NCBI GenBank assembly: GCA_004794655.1
Contig: SMMW01000214.1
Location: 1,246,001 to 1,310,000 of the forward strand
Direction: 5' to 3'
Length of the DNA stretch: 64,000 nucleotides
Origin: Marisa cornuarietis
Lineage: Eukaryota > Mollusca > Gastropoda > Architaenioglossa > Ampullariidae
The notes under the pieces were generated by a model. It had not been told where the DNA came from, did no database searches, and was given only the letters and a program-made list of their open reading frames with translations. The position numbers were made by a program, and so were the translations under genes. This document shows, piece by piece, positions 11,811-25,103 of the stretch; within the stretch, counting starts at the first letter, position 1; each line of letters begins with the position of its first letter.

Positions 11811-14209
11811 GTAGGGAGGCTGTGTGCTGTCTGTCACTGGACCTCGCAGTCTGTCAACTTTCTGTCTCTGATCTTTCTTTTTAGGCTCTCTCATTAAAGA
11901 AGTATTTGTTTTTCTCCGTTCCGATGTCTTTGCTTCCTACACCCTACCCTTATTGAAGCAAACCCTGTCTGTTCGTCTGGTTGATTGTCTGTCTGTCTGC
12001 CTGTCTGCGTATTTAACTGTAGGAGCCAAACAATAATTTATTCCTGTTTCCTGTGCATGATGCTCCAGTTTCTGGGGTAATTGAGAGATGCAGGGAGGGG
12101 GTCGATAAGAAACTGACGCCCCCCCACTGCACGAGTTAATGAACCTGATTTTAGCTCTTCTGCTTCCTCAACAGAAGAAAGAAAGAAGAAATAAAAAATC
12201 TGAGAAAAGAAAAGTAAGTAAAAGAAAAAACAAACAAAAGAAGATAATGAAAAATCTATCCAGGGGGAAAAAGAGGACAAAAGCAAATATTAGCAAGAAA
12301 ATAAGGAAAGAAACATTCCTGGGTTTAAAAATTTAAGACGAAGAAGACATTTCTGGTCCACAGAGTGTCCCCCTAACAATGTTAGGGCCCGGAAGTAGAC
12401 CCTATTCGCACCTCACATGCCAGCTTCCTCTGATTATGCGCAGTGAGCTTCTCCTGCAAGCAGCCCTGTGAGAAACTCTAGAGTCCTTACACCTCACAGC
12501 CTTGACTTCAAGTCGAGGAGAGGGTGAGACTGTCTGAGAGGCGGACAGCTTCTCTTCTCCCACTTTCTCACGAGATCGTACGTGCCGCTCTCTTAATGCA
12601 GGCAGAAAGGGAGCTAATCTACGGGGAAAGAACTGTCTACAACTGAGTTTCATGCAGAGATGTAGGGAGCTTGCCTGCTAACAAACGAGCGACAACACAC
12701 GTGTCCGACCTCCTGACACAGGCCCACGAAATGCAAACATCATTGATAACCTCTAGACGCCCGCGGCATCCACAAGTCTATGTTGTGAACGCGAGTGTCT
12801 TGGTTATTGAGTTGTCTGCCCTTTTAAAACGAGCTGTTGACCTCCGGCCCTTTGTCAGGTCGCGGGGCCTGCGCGCGGGAGGAGGAAGCGGAGGCCAAAG
12901 GTAGTCAATGATGGCGGCGCCAATCGGTGTCTGCGGCGTCTCCGAGTGTCAGGGGACATAACCAATCGTTTACAATGGGCGTGTCATGCACAGGTGTCTC
13001 GGCGTCTGATTAAAAGTGTCAGGCGCAGCGATACGGACGGAGCGACGAAGTCAGGACAAATAAAGGGCGGGGAAGAAAAGAAATGATTGGTTGATTCTGT
13101 GAACTTCATGCCTCGCAATCATTATACAATGACAATTATCTTGTGGTCAATATTCTTATGTCCTCCGCCATCCACTGCTGAAGGTGTTATCAGACATCTC
13201 TTGCTTCTCCCTTTCCCCACCCGGAACACGTTCCGCAGTTCCTGTTTCTACCAATTTCATTCGTATTTCCAGTCTGAACCAGATTTTTACAAACTTGAAG
13301 TCGCAGTCTCCCTGCTTGGTGTGGCGGATCTTAAATGTTTGTGTAGTTTGTACCTGCAGCGCGCGCTTGGCTGAACACCAGGAGGTGAAATCAATCTTCC
13401 TCTGGACTAGTGCCAGGTGCTAATGAGTTCTGTTTTGGGAGGAAGCGATGAGCTCAGCGATGGTTATAACTGGGAAGGAAACTACAATCGTACAACTGAC
13501 AGTTCCTTCTTATCCAAGCTCATTAATTAGCAAAGACACAAATTAACATAAATCCTTGCCACGCTCCTACCCCTCGGGTAGTCAGACATGTCTGTGTTGT
13601 CAGAACCCTACCTAACACGTGACTGGGCTGATTCAGAGATTCTTTAACTGAAACAAGAGACCACAATATCTGTGAATGGCTTTGGATCATAGACAGACAT
13701 TTCTAATCTTTCATTCATGTTTCTCACTCACTTATTACAATTTTCAAACAAGGAATCGACATCTCGGTGTTGTTCTGTGGTCTGGTGGTCCTGTGGGTTA
13801 TTTGCTCTCAGTGGCGGTGGTAGGTCACGTGACACAGTTGTTTATCAGCAGTCGAAGCCATCGTACTTTCTCATTCATCCACAGGGACACTTCCCGTCTC
13901 GCCCGCTACTCTGCCGCCATGTTTCTCCATCAGCGAGACACAAGTAGTCGCCCCTGTCACTCACACATCCGCTTTGTCTGTAGAGGTCGAGTGTAGCGCC
14001 ATCTACTCAAGAGTCATACAGACTCAAGTAATTGGAAAATGTTTGTGGATTTTGGAATACCTGAAACACATGACACCCAGTGACCATGATGAGGATTGCC
14101 GAAGTCTTTTTCTGAACAGGTGAAGATCTAGAAAGAAGAAGAATGTGTCTGCCAGTCTCAGTTGATTATGGGGATAATGGTAGTTGAAAAATCTTGGCCA
14201 CGGAAATTG

Positions 14210-14212
<3 letters not shown>
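11811..14212 (+). other. Receptor intron 1, first part: no other gene seen
   Basis: Start of the 21.7-kb first intron. It holds an A-rich stretch (12165-12335) and a CG-richer patch (12840-13030) but no exon I can support. Confidence 0.5.

Positions 14213-14296
<84 letters not shown>
14213..14296. repeat. (TG)n microsatellite, about 42 copies
   Basis: Uninterrupted TG dinucleotides. Half-open frames on both strands (poly Cys-Val, poly His-Thr) are artefacts of it. Confidence 0.95.
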
Positions 14297-14297
<1 letters not shown>

Positions 14298-15714
14298 TTG
14301 GCCCGTCACTTGAAGTTGTGTCTGTTTCGTATGTTAAGTGTGTGTGGTTGGCCCGACTCTTCAAGATGTCTTTAGTATTTTAAGTGCACTGAGTTCCAGC
14401 ACCTTTCTTACCTGCGTCATTACTGTTGGTAAAAATGTCTCGTGCACCGCAAGCCTCAGTTTTCTCTTCATTTTACGGGTTTTTTTTTTTTTTGTCTTCC
14501 TGTTTTTAGCAGAATCGAAAAGCCTCACCATGCCAATTTTATTCTTACAACTGGAAAAGTCTGGCACACACCAGGATGGTAGGAGGAAAACTAAACCTTT
14601 ACAGTTAAGAAATGGAATATGAATACTCTGTTGGAGGTTTTGGCAAGCACGTGCACGTGCACAGCTGGTGAGTAACAGGCATGTTCAGAATAACCACCCT
14701 CACACGAATGCAGGATGTTTGGGGTTTTGTCCACACCACATCCTTTACTGCTACACTGCTCCATAAATTAGTGTAAATGATCCACTCGGTATCCGTCTTT
14801 ACATGTTCCATTCTGTCGAGACCCTCCCAGCCTGTCCGTCACTACCTGCTACACCATCTTCTCATCTGTCAGTACTTCCCACAAACACTGGCGCAACATT
14901 GGCGTTGTTTTGGCGTTTCGTTGGTTACAATATTGGCGTTTCCTTGATTGTAATATTCGTTCAAGGTGGACATTGACCCAGTATGAGTAATTGGTTCAAA
15001 CCTGGCCATATCTTGGTGTTCCATGAACGCCAATGGATCAGCCATATTGGCCCAAGACTGGTTCAATGTCGGCGCATTCCAGATTATATCCTGGCGTTTG
15101 ACTAGTGCCCATGTAATGCTCGTCTTGTCCCAGTCTTAGGCCAACCTTGGGTGCAATACTGTTTCTGGTGGCACGGGGACCCTATTTATCCCTGGATTAA
15201 TCTTGTGAGTTTGCTGAGTTGCTACACTGTCCACAAGGTTCTACAAGGCAAGTGAGCAGACTAGAGAGTAAACAGCTCTGACAGTTAAAATATAAATATA
15301 GATGTCGCTATGAAAAAGGCTAAAGAGTAGATAGCTATCAGTGTCTAAATATAGATCAATACTTGTAGCTATGACAAAGTCTAGAGAACATAAGAATACA
15401 AATATTTGATGTTGTTAGACCTTTGGGTCTATTCAAAAATTAGTGCACAAGGTATTACAGGAAAATAAATAATACACATTAGATAAAGACTATGTTGTCA
15501 CCTAGACTAGTATGTCTCTTCTATGTGTCTAGATATGAAATATTAGGTGTGTTACACAATATTATCTCTCTCGTGTTTCTTGACATCAGTATCAGTAGTT
15601 AAGCATTGTTAGGTCTATTGAAACACTTTTTTGGAATAAAACTTTTTCATAGGTCTATCAGACATGAACAGTATAATATAAAATGAAATCCTTTCTCGTT
15701 ACTGATATGACACA
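14297..15714. other. Intron 1: interspersed TTGGCG-rich segment, no gene
   Basis: Between 14885 and 15110 the words TTGGCG, ATATTGGC and CAATGTCGGCG recur on both strands in a loose pattern. This suggests an old non-autonomous repeat. The remainder is plain AT-rich intron. Confidence 0.3.
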
Positions 15715-16160
15715 TTGGGAGCGGCTTGTCTTGAATATTGTCAGAATGTCTTGTCTTGAATATTGTCAGAATGTCTTGTCTTGAATATTGTCAGAATGTC
15801 TTGTCTTTAATATTGTCAGAATATCTTGTTTTTACTATTGTCAGAATGTCTTGTCTTGAATATTGTCAGAATATCTTATCTTTAATATTGTCAGAATGTC
15901 TTGTCTTTAATATTGTCAGAATATCTTATCTTTAATATTGTCAGAATGTCTTGTCTTTAATAGTGTCAGAATGTCTTGTCTTTAATATTGTCAGAATGTC
16001 TTGTCTTTAATATTGTCAGAATGTCTTGTCTTAATATTGTCAGAATGTCTTGTCTTTAATATTGTCAGAATGTCTTGTCTTTAATATTGTCAGAATGTCT
16101 TGTCTTTAATATTGTCAGAATGTCTTTCTTTAATATTGTCAGAATGTCTTGTGACATAAT
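15715..16160. repeat. 25-bp minisatellite, about 17 copies
   Basis: Unit TATTGTCAGAATGTCTTGTC plus TTTAA, with changes such as ATATCTTA. The left edge units carry TTGAA in place of TTTAA. It lies within receptor intron 1. Confidence 0.9.
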
Positions 16161-16224
16161 GTCTGAAATTTTAAATTGAAGTCACACCAGTGCAGTTCTA
16201 GAGAATCAGAAGGTGGAGACAGGG

Positions 16225-16390
16225 TAGGCAGGAAGACAATGTTGATATGTAACAGAATGGGAAGATACACAGTGTTACATGGTGTTGATATGTAACAGAA
16301 TGGGAAGACTGTGTTACATTGTAACAGAATGTGAAGACACACAGTGTTACATCGTGCTGATATGTAACAGAATGTGAAGACAGCATCATG
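16225..16390. repeat. Small degenerate tandem repeat
   Basis: Four or five loose copies of TGTAACAGAATG(G/T)GAAGA with intervening CACAGTGTTACAT. Confidence 0.65.
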
Positions 16391-17285
16391 AATGTGAAGT
16401 GTGAATATTCAGGGAATGTGAAGACGAGGTGGTGCAGAGATTTCATGTTCTCTAGAACATGCAAGGAATGAGAGGAGAAAGCCCTCGAGGAAATGGCCGA
16501 CAGGTCTTGAGTGCGAACTGTTTAGTAAATGCGTGTGTGGAGGATGAAGAGTGTGTGTGTGTGTGTGTGTGTGCGCGCTGGTATGCATGCCGGCATTGAG
16601 GATGTTGGTGTAGTGCACAGCATGCGCGTTACCTTCATTCAGACGTTACTAGGCAACGGATCGTCCACGACACCCTTTGGTTGCCTCGGCATTAAGACCG
16701 TTCTTACTACCTGGCTTCCTCCTCCTTCACTCCATTCTACTGAATAACTAGGAATGTTACCATCGTCTGCTCCCATCAAACGCTGGTGGAAACGCGCGCA
16801 GAGGTGGATTTGCCCTGAAAGGCAGCAGCAGGTGGGAGCACAACAGGTCGTCAGTCAGGCTTCCACTTCTCTCCCGTTACCCCGTAACCTGCGGGCGAAC
16901 AATCCTCCATCACATTCCTTTCTTGTCAAACATAAAAAAGGCAAAAACCAAAAACAAAGAAAAAATAAATGAAACAAAAGTAAAGCAACAGCAGAGAAGA
17001 GCATACACTTAAAGAATAAGACACACGAACAGAAACAAACAGATAATCTTCCTCATAAAGTGTAGCCCTGACTGTCGAGGTGTGCGGCGCTGTGCACGTG
17101 ACAGGCCATTAAGAGAGACTTAGTTAAGAGAGACTAGTAGTCAGTGGAATGTGTGGTACGTGGTTAGACCTTAAGCTGTCGTGTTCCTGCTTCATGCCGA
17201 GAATAGTTTGAGTCCAGCCACACTCTTCTCTTTCTCAGTGGAGGAACAAAATCAAAACATGTCTTCACGCTTGGCGTCCGACCGA
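16391..17285. other. Intron 1: no gene recognised
   Basis: Contains a short TG tract (16551-16573) and an A-rich run (16930-16980). Confidence 0.4.
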
Positions 17286-18045
17286 AAGTGACGTTACAGC
17301 GATACGTCACGTTAGCTATCTGTGACGTTACAACAAGACACCACGTTAGCTCTCTGTGACGTTACAACAAGACACCACGTTAGCTCTCTGTGACGTTACA
17401 GCGAGACACCGCGTTAGCTCTCTGTGACGTTACAACAAGACACCACGTTAGCTCTCTGTGACGTTACAACAAGACACCACGTTAGCTCTCTGTGACGTTA
17501 CAACAAGACACCACGTTAGCTCTCTGTGACGTTACAGCAGGACACGATGTTAGCTCTCTGTGACGTTACAACAAGACACCACGTTAGCTCTCTGTGACGT
17601 TACAGCGAGACACCGCGTTAGCTCTCTGTGACGTTACAGCAGGACACGATGTTAGCTCTCTGTGACGTTACAACAAGACACCACGTTAGCTCTCTGTGAC
17701 GTTACAGCGAAACACCGCGTTAGCTCTCTGTGACGTTACAACAAGACACCACGTTAGCTCTCTGTGGCGTTACAACAAGACACCACGTTAGCTCTCTGTG
17801 ACGTTACAGCGAAACACCGCGTTAGCTCTCTGTGACGTTACAACAAGACACCACGTTAGCTCTCTGTGGCGTTACAACAAGACACCACGTTAGCTCTCTG
17901 TGACGTTACAACAAGACACTACGTTAGCTCTCTGTGACGTTACAACAAGACACCACGTTAGCTCTCTGTGACGTTACAACAAGACACCACGTTAGCTCTC
18001 TGTGACGTTACAGCAGGACACGATGTTAGCTCACTGACGTTACAC
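17286..18045. repeat. 34-bp minisatellite rich in TGACGTTA, about 22 copies
   Basis: The unit runs CTGTGACGTTACAACAAGAC followed by ACCACGTTAGCTCT. Variants (ACAGCGAGACACCGCG, ACAGCAGGACACGATG) alternate in a partly regular order. Each unit carries TGACGT, the core of a cAMP-response-type half site. Position inside an intron gives no proof of function. Confidence 0.9.
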
Positions 18046-19745
18046 AACGACGTCTCACGTCATGGAGACGTTACATCATAAATCATTACGTCGTGTCGCG
18101 GTGACGTTTCGGTGACATATCTGAGGCGTATGCACTCTTGTGCTGACAAGCTACCATTCATGACACTATCAGACACAAGGTGTCTCTACACGTCACCTAT
18201 CTCTGTCACCACTCTCCTGTTACTGACTACACTTCACAACATCACAACGGCCGTTAAAATCGCAGTCGTGTCCCTTTATTTGTCGCCATGTTGACTGTTT
18301 ACACAGACATGTACAGTTGTATACACCACCACAACAAAAACAACTTATGATGCAAAGATGCTGGTTAGGTGAGCAACAGTTCCGTCTCCTGTCAGTTAAT
18401 CTATTTCTTTCTTCCTTCCTTTCTTTTTTCTTTCTTTCTTTCTTTCCTAAAGACGACAGTTGAACAGCTCGCCAGGTCTGTTAGTCTCTCTCTCTCTCTC
18501 TTGCACTTACAACTAAAGAAGACACCCAGCTGTCTGTGTCTGTCGCACGTTTCAAATTCCGAGTCATTAGAGAAGACAATAAAATAAAATGTTGGAGGTG
18601 TGACTAGAGTTGTATAAACTGACAACATTTCAAAGCCCGAGTTGCTTTGTGTAAAATTCTCTCTCAGCAGACGTTTAGGTGTCGGTTGTGTAAGTGAGAG
18701 AGAGAGAGAGAGAAATAAAGGGATAAATCATTTTTATCTTTGAATTTTGCTCTCGCTTTGCCCTCTTTCAGCAAGAAATGTTCAGGTCATTGATCTCCCT
18801 AACAGGAAAAGGAGTAAATGAAAGGCCGTAAAAGAAAGATACAAAAAAGCCCGGCATTTCTCTTTGTGGCCAGACCTGGTTGTGACGGGGGGTGGGGGGA
18901 GGTATCAAAGGTTGCCGCTGCCACCGGGGCGCTTGGAGAGTGTCGGCCATTATGAGGAGAACATCGTAACTACAGACAACAATTATATAAAGAACTCTAG
19001 CAGCCCTTCTTTCACATCAAAAACCTTTCAGAAGACCATCTCCCCATAGCTGGCATCCCATGTTTTATTCCACTATGAGCTTTTTTCTGGGAAGCTGTGC
19101 TGGAGTTTGGATGTCATCAGTACTCCAAGAACGGACATGATAGCCTCACACCACCTCGCCTCTGACCAAGACTGATAATGAATGCATCTCCTGCCAGGAC
19201 TTTATGTGGCTTCCAAGTACATGCTTACGAGAAGGAGGAAAGGAACCCCATCTCCCCGAGAATGTAAAGATATTTTGATGACATTCTTTGTCTACGGGGC
19301 AGAGAGATGTTGGCTGTAGACCAGGCGACAGGGGAGAGAAGCATGAGACGGAGGGGAGAAGCCTCTTTGTTGGTCCCTTGTTATAACAGCTTTCTCTCTC
19401 TCTCTCCATATTTCTTCCCTGTGAGTTTTAAAGCTCATCCTCGTGGATTGTCACTAAGGCAGGACTGGAAGGCCTAGAGGGCGCTGAGTGTTGGTGGTGA
19501 CACTGCGGGACCACAGACACAGGATGGCAGGCCCGAGTGTGCTCAGCCTTTTTGATGTTTGTTTTGTTGTTGTTGCTTTGTTTTTGTTTACAAGGAGGAG
19601 CAGACGACAGAGTGGGCATGAGTGAACTATCGGAGCAAGCAAGTCATCGGCACAGAAAAATATACCCTTTTATAATATATGTAAATCTGTATATTATAAA
19701 CACACACATATCATCTATATATATATATACATATATAAAAATAAG
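18046..19745. other. Intron 1: no gene recognised
   Basis: Pyrimidine-rich low-complexity patches (18402-18505) and a GA run (18696-18712). No exon was supported. Confidence 0.4.
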
Positions 19746-20110
19746 AGTGCAAAAGAGTGCACAGTGTTTTATATCTATATGTGTTTTAATTCATATAAAA
19801 CAGTCGATATGTGTGTTTTATATCTATATTTGTGTTTATGTGTATATACGCGTAACAGCCGATATGTGTTTTTAAATCTATTTGTGTGTATATATATATA
19901 TGTATCACAGGCGATATGTGTTTTAATATCTATATATATATATATAAACAGCCGATATGTGTGTTTTATATTTATATGTGTTTACATATGTGTGTATGTG
20001 TATAGATATAAAAACAGCCGATATGTGTGTTTTATATCTATATGTGTTTATATGTGTGTATGTGTATAGATATAAAAGACATCATATACGTTTGTTTTAT
20101 ATTTATATGC
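19746..20110. repeat. AT-rich minisatellite built on AACAGCCGATATGTGTG
   Basis: The phrase ACAGCCGATATGTGTGTTTT recurs at irregular spacing of about 55-75 bp, joined by TATATCTATATGTGT-type filler, about six times. It ends at a (TG)n run. Confidence 0.75.

Positions 20111-20112
<2 letters not shown>

Positions 20113-20159
<47 letters not shown>
20113..20159. repeat. (TG)n microsatellite
   Basis: About 23 TG copies following the AT-rich array. Confidence 0.95.
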
Positions 20160-20162
<3 letters not shown>

Positions 20163-20909
20163 ATCTACAGTCTGGCACCCCTAAATATATTTGTGTGTAT
20201 ATCTTGCATGTCTTGGTAGAGGTTGCCCCTAACTTGTCGGTTGTTGCAGTGCAAGGTACTTGAGACCGCACTTTTTTCGGCACCAGCTTTTTTATTTTTG
20301 TCAGATCGGTTGTCATCCTGTCCCTACCTGTCCCTCCTTCCACAACGAGTCTGGAGTCACGTGACTGTTACACAAGCTGTTCATTTATCTTGGGGAAGTA
20401 CACTGTGATACAGGCATGGAGCCTATTGTATATTTTATAACACATTCCTAGATATTTATATCTACACCTACATATATACACCTTTCTGGGGGAATGGATT
20501 TTGTGATGCAATAGACAAAGATGTCTTAGACCGCAATCGTGGCTAAAAATAGGCGCTGACAAGATGATGCTTCGTATAAAACAACCGGTGAAATACTTTA
20601 CAACAGCGCGGATGTGATTAGTGCCACCCAGGATTTGGTTTTTGTGAAAGTAGCTGATGGAGAAACACGAAACTGATGACGATGTGCGGATAAAGGAAGA
20701 ATGTTGGAAGGGGTGAAAGTGGAGAGGACAGGGTTAAAGCAAGAAGGGAAGGGGTTAAAGTGATGAGGGAGGAGTATAATCAGGTTTTATGCGACAAACC
20801 TCCTTTCTCCACATTCACTCGTTTTATGTCTTTAACCAAGTCATTTTCTCTAGCCCTTGGAGCTTCTTTTAGGCACTAAAGTGGTTAACATTAACATGTT
20901 CCCTGTAGT
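20160..20909. other. Intron 1: no gene recognised
   Basis: Ordinary intronic sequence with no exon-like or repeat signal of note. Confidence 0.4.
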
Positions 20910-21360
20910 GCCATGTCTGCTTCATGTCTCTCGTGTCTGTCGTGTCTGTTAAGTCTGTTTCGTGTCTGTCATGTCTCTCGTGTCTGTCGTGTCTATTAAG
21001 TCTGTTTCGTGTCTGTCATGTCTGTCATGTCTGTCGTGTCTATTAAGTCTGTTTCGTGTCTGTCATGTCTCTCGTGTCTGTCGTGTCTATTAAGTCTGTT
21101 TCGTGTCTGTCATGTCTCTCGTGTCTGTCGTGTCTATTAAGTCTGTTTCGTGTCTGTCATGTCTGTCATGTCTGTCGTGTCTATTAAGTCTGTTTCGTGT
21201 CTGTCATGTCTCTCGTGTCTGTCGTGTCTATTAAGTCTGTTTCGTGTCTGTCATGTCTCTCGTGTCTGTCGTGTCTATTAAGTCTGTTTCGTGTCTGTCA
21301 TGTCTGTCATGTCTGTCGTGTCTATTAAGTCTTTTTCGTGTCTGTCATGTCTCCCATGTC
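20910..21360. repeat. Minisatellite of TGTC(T/A) words, about 47-bp unit
   Basis: The compound unit GTCTATTAAGTCTGTTTCGT plus GTCTGTCATGTCTCTCGTGTC-type sequence repeats about nine times. Inside it a nine-base GTGTCTGTC word also repeats. Confidence 0.85.
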
Positions 21361-21949
21361 CGCCGTGTGTATCTTGTCCATCAATGCCTCTGATCACAGA
21401 GAGGCTGTGGACTCGAGAGATAATAGAAGTCGTTATTTTTATGAAAGAATAAAAAATCTTGACATTCAGGTGACAGACTCTTTGTCTCCCGACCTCAGCA
21501 CTCGGGGCACCCCTGACACCCCATCTGACCCCCCCCCCAGGCGACCAGATGGAATCAGGTGTCAGACGCCAGCTAATGCCAGGCTCCTTCAGCTCGCAGA
21601 CCTACTGACTGCGCACGTGCGTCCGATGAGCACGTCAGTTAAGTCCCTTTGATGCCGACTGGCAGCAGCTCTCATTCCCCCCCAACCCCCGCTTCCTCAC
21701 AACCTCCCTCCCTCCCTTTCTGTCGTATGTTGGCGTCGGCGGACAAAGGTCATCGTGTTTATGAGGCCAGCACGAGTAACATTACAATGGCGGGTCTCTG
21801 CTCGTGCATCAGCACGCACTGTCCATACTGAGGGCAATGACTGACAGCGGGTAGTAGCAGTAAACATACAAACATACATATGTGTAGTCTGTGAAGTGTT
21901 ACAGCCGACACTGACAGAACAGCGACGACTTTGTGCCACTCGTGGAGAG
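21361..21949. other. Intron 1: no gene recognised
   Basis: Unremarkable except for a run of C (21529-21538). Confidence 0.4.
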
Positions 21950-24900
21950 TGTGACAGCGAATGTAAGCAGTGTGACAGTCAATGTAACAGTCAATGTAAG
22001 CAATGTGACAGTGAGTGTAACAGTCAACGTAAGCAGTGTGACAGTCAATGTAACAGTCAATGTAAGCAATGTGACAGTGAGTGTAACAGTCAATGTGACA
22101 GTCAATGTAAGCAATGTGACAGTGAGTGTAACAGTCAATGTGACAGTCAATGTAAGCAATGTGACAGTGAGTGTAACAGTCAATGTAAGCAGTGTGACAG
22201 TCAATGTAACAGTCAATGAGTGTAACAGTCAATGTAAGCAATGTGACAGTGAGTGTAACAGTCAATGTGACAGTCAATGTAAGCAATGTGACAGTGAGTG
22301 TAACAGTCAATGTAAGCAGTGTGACAGTCAATGTAACAGTCAATGAGTGTAACAGTCAATGTAAGCAATGTGACAGTGAGTGTAACAGTCAATGTGACAG
22401 TCAATGTAAGCAATGTGACAGTGAGTGTAACAGTCAATCTAAGCAGTGTGACAGTCAATGTAACAGTCAATGAGTGTAACAGTCAATGTAAGCAATGTGA
22501 CAGTGAGTGTAACAGTCAATGTGACAGTCAATGTAAGCAATGTGACAGTGAGTGTAACAGTCAATGTAAGCAGTGTGACAGTCAATGTAACAGTCAATGA
22601 GTAACAGTCAATGTAAGCAATGTGACAGTGAGTGTAACAGTCAATGTGACAGTCAATGTAAGCAATGTGACAGTGAGTGTAACAGTCAATGTAAGCAGTG
22701 TGACAGTCAATGTAACAGTCAATGAGTAACAGTCAATGTAAGCAATGTGACAGTGAGTGTAACAGTCAATGTGACAGTCAATGTAAGCAGTGTGACAGTC
22801 AATGTAACAGTCAATGCGTGTAACAGTCAATGTAAGCAATGTGACAGTGAGTGTAACAGTCAATGAAAGCAATGTGACAGGCAATGTAAGCAATGTGACA
22901 GTGAGTGTAACAGTCAATGTAAGCAATGTGACAGTCAATGTAACAGTCAATGCAAGTAATGTGACAGTGAGTGTAACAGTCAATGTAAGCAGTGTGACAG
23001 TCAATGTGACAGTCAATGTAAGCAATGTGACAGTGAGTGTAACAGTCAATGTAAGCAGTGTGACAGTCAATCTAACAGTCAATGTAAGCAGTGTGACAGT
23101 CAATGTGACAGTCAATATAAGCAGTGTGACAGTCAATGTGACAGTCAATGTAAGCAGTGTGACAGTCAATGTGACAGTCAATGTAAGAAGTGTGACAGTC
23201 AATGTGACAGTCAATGTAAGCAATGTGACAGTGAGTGTAACAGTCAATGTAAGCAGTGTGACAGTCAATGTGACAGTAAATGTAAGCAGTGTGACAGTCA
23301 ATAAAACAGTCAATGTAAGCAATGTGACAGTGAATGTAACAGTCAATATAAGCAGTGTGACAGTCAATGTGACAGTCAATGTAAGCAGTGTGACAGTCAA
23401 TGTGACAAGCAATGTAAGCAGTGTGACAGTCAATGTGACAGTCAATGTAAGCAGTGTGACAGTCAATGTGACAGTAAATGTAAGCAGTGTGACAGTCAAT
23501 GTAACAGTCAATGTAAGCAATGTGACAGTGAATGTAACAGTCAATATAAGCAGTGTGACAGTCAATGTGACAGTCAATGTAAGCAGTGTGACAGTCAATG
23601 TGACAGTCAATGTAAGCAGTGTGACAGTCAATGTGACAGTCAATGTAAGCAGTGTAACGTGTGACAGTCAATGTAACAGTCAATGTGACAGTCAATGTAA
23701 GCAGTGTGACAGTCAATGTGACAGTCAATGTAAGCAATGCGACAGTCAGTGTGACAGTCAATGTAACAGTCAATGTGACAGTCAATGTAAGCAGTGTGAC
23801 AGTCAATGTGACAGTCAATGTAAGCAATGTGACAGTCAGTGTGACAGTCAATGTGACAGTCAATGTAAGCAGTGTAACGTGTAACAGTCAATGTGACAGT
23901 CAATGTAAGCAGTGTGACAGTCAATGTGACAGTCAATGTAAGCAATGTGACAGTCAGTGTGACAGTCAATGTGACAGTCAATGTAAGCAGTGTAACGTGT
24001 AACAGTCAATGTGAAGTCAATGTAAGCAGTGTGACAGTCAATGTGACAGTCAATGTAAGCAATGTGACAGTCAGTGTGATAGTCAATGTAACAGTCAATG
24101 TGACAGTCAATGTAAGCAATGTGACAGTGAATGTAACAGTCAATATAAGCAGTGTGACAGTCAATGTGACAGTCAATGTAAGCAGTGTGACAGTCAATGT
24201 GACAGTCAATGTAAGCAGTGTGACAGTCAATGTGACAGTAAATGTAAGCAGTGTGACAGTCAATGTGACAGTCAATGTAACAGTCAATGTAAGCAATGTG
24301 ACAGTGAATGTAACAGTCAATATAAGCAGTGTGACAGTCAATGTGACAGTCAATGTAAGCAGTGTGACAGTCAATGTGACAGTCAATGTAAGCAGTGTGA
24401 CAGTCAATGTGACAGTCAATGTAAGCAGTGTAACGTGTGACAGTCAATGTGACAGTCAATGTAAGCAGTGTGACAGTCAATGTGACAGTCAATGTAAGCA
24501 ATGCGACAGTCAGTGTGACAGTCAATGTAACAGTCAATGTGACAGTCAATGTAAGCAGTGTGACAGTCAATGTGACAGTCAATGTAAGCAATGTGACAGT
24601 CAGTGTGACAGTCAATGTGACAGTCAATGTAAGCAGTGTAACGTGTAACAGTCAATGTGACAGTCAATGTAAGCAGTGTGACAGTCAATGTGACAGTCAA
24701 TGTAAGCAATGTGACAGTCAGTGTGACAGTCAATGTGACAGTCAATGTAAGCAGTGTAACATGTAACAGTCAATGTGACAGTCAATGTAAGCAGTGTGAC
24801 AGTCAATGTGACAGTCAATGTAAGCAATGTGACAGTCAGTGTGACAGTCAATGTAACAGTCAATGTGACAGTCAATGTAAGCAGTGTGACAGTCAATGTG

Positions 24901-25103
24901 ACAGTCAATGTAACCAATGTGACAGTCAGTGTGACAGTCAATGTGACAGTCATTGTAAGCAGTGTGACAGTCAATGTGACAGTCAATGTAAGCAATGTGA
25001 CAGTCAATGTAACAGTCAATGTGACAGTCAATGTAAGCAATGTGACAGTCAATGTGACAGTCAATGTAAGCAGTGTGACAGTGAGTGTAACAGTCAATAT
25101 ACT
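21950..25103. repeat. 3.15-kb higher-order minisatellite on (CAATGTGACAGT)
   Basis: The elementary word is the 12-mer CAATGTGACAGT, varied as CAATGTAACAGT and CAATGTAAGCAGTGTGACAGT. These words combine into larger units. From 21960 to 22800 a block of about 127 bp ending in CAATGAGTGTAACAGT recurs. From 23280 on, a block ending in AGTGTAACGTGTAACAGT recurs, and about 770 bp appears copied as a whole. Almost every unit length is a multiple of three and lacks stops, so frames of up to about 350 codons are open on both strands (Val-Asn-Val-Thr or Ser-Gln-Cys-Asp type). I regard these as non-coding. Confidence 0.9.

Noticed and set aside
11437..11894. Minus-strand and shifted plus-strand open frames over receptor exon 1
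   Set aside because: Shadows of the CG-rich receptor exon. Only the frame from 11388 shows GPCR motifs and correct splice phase.
14158..14383. Poly(His-Thr) and poly(Cys-Val) frames
   Set aside because: Translation of a TG dinucleotide run.
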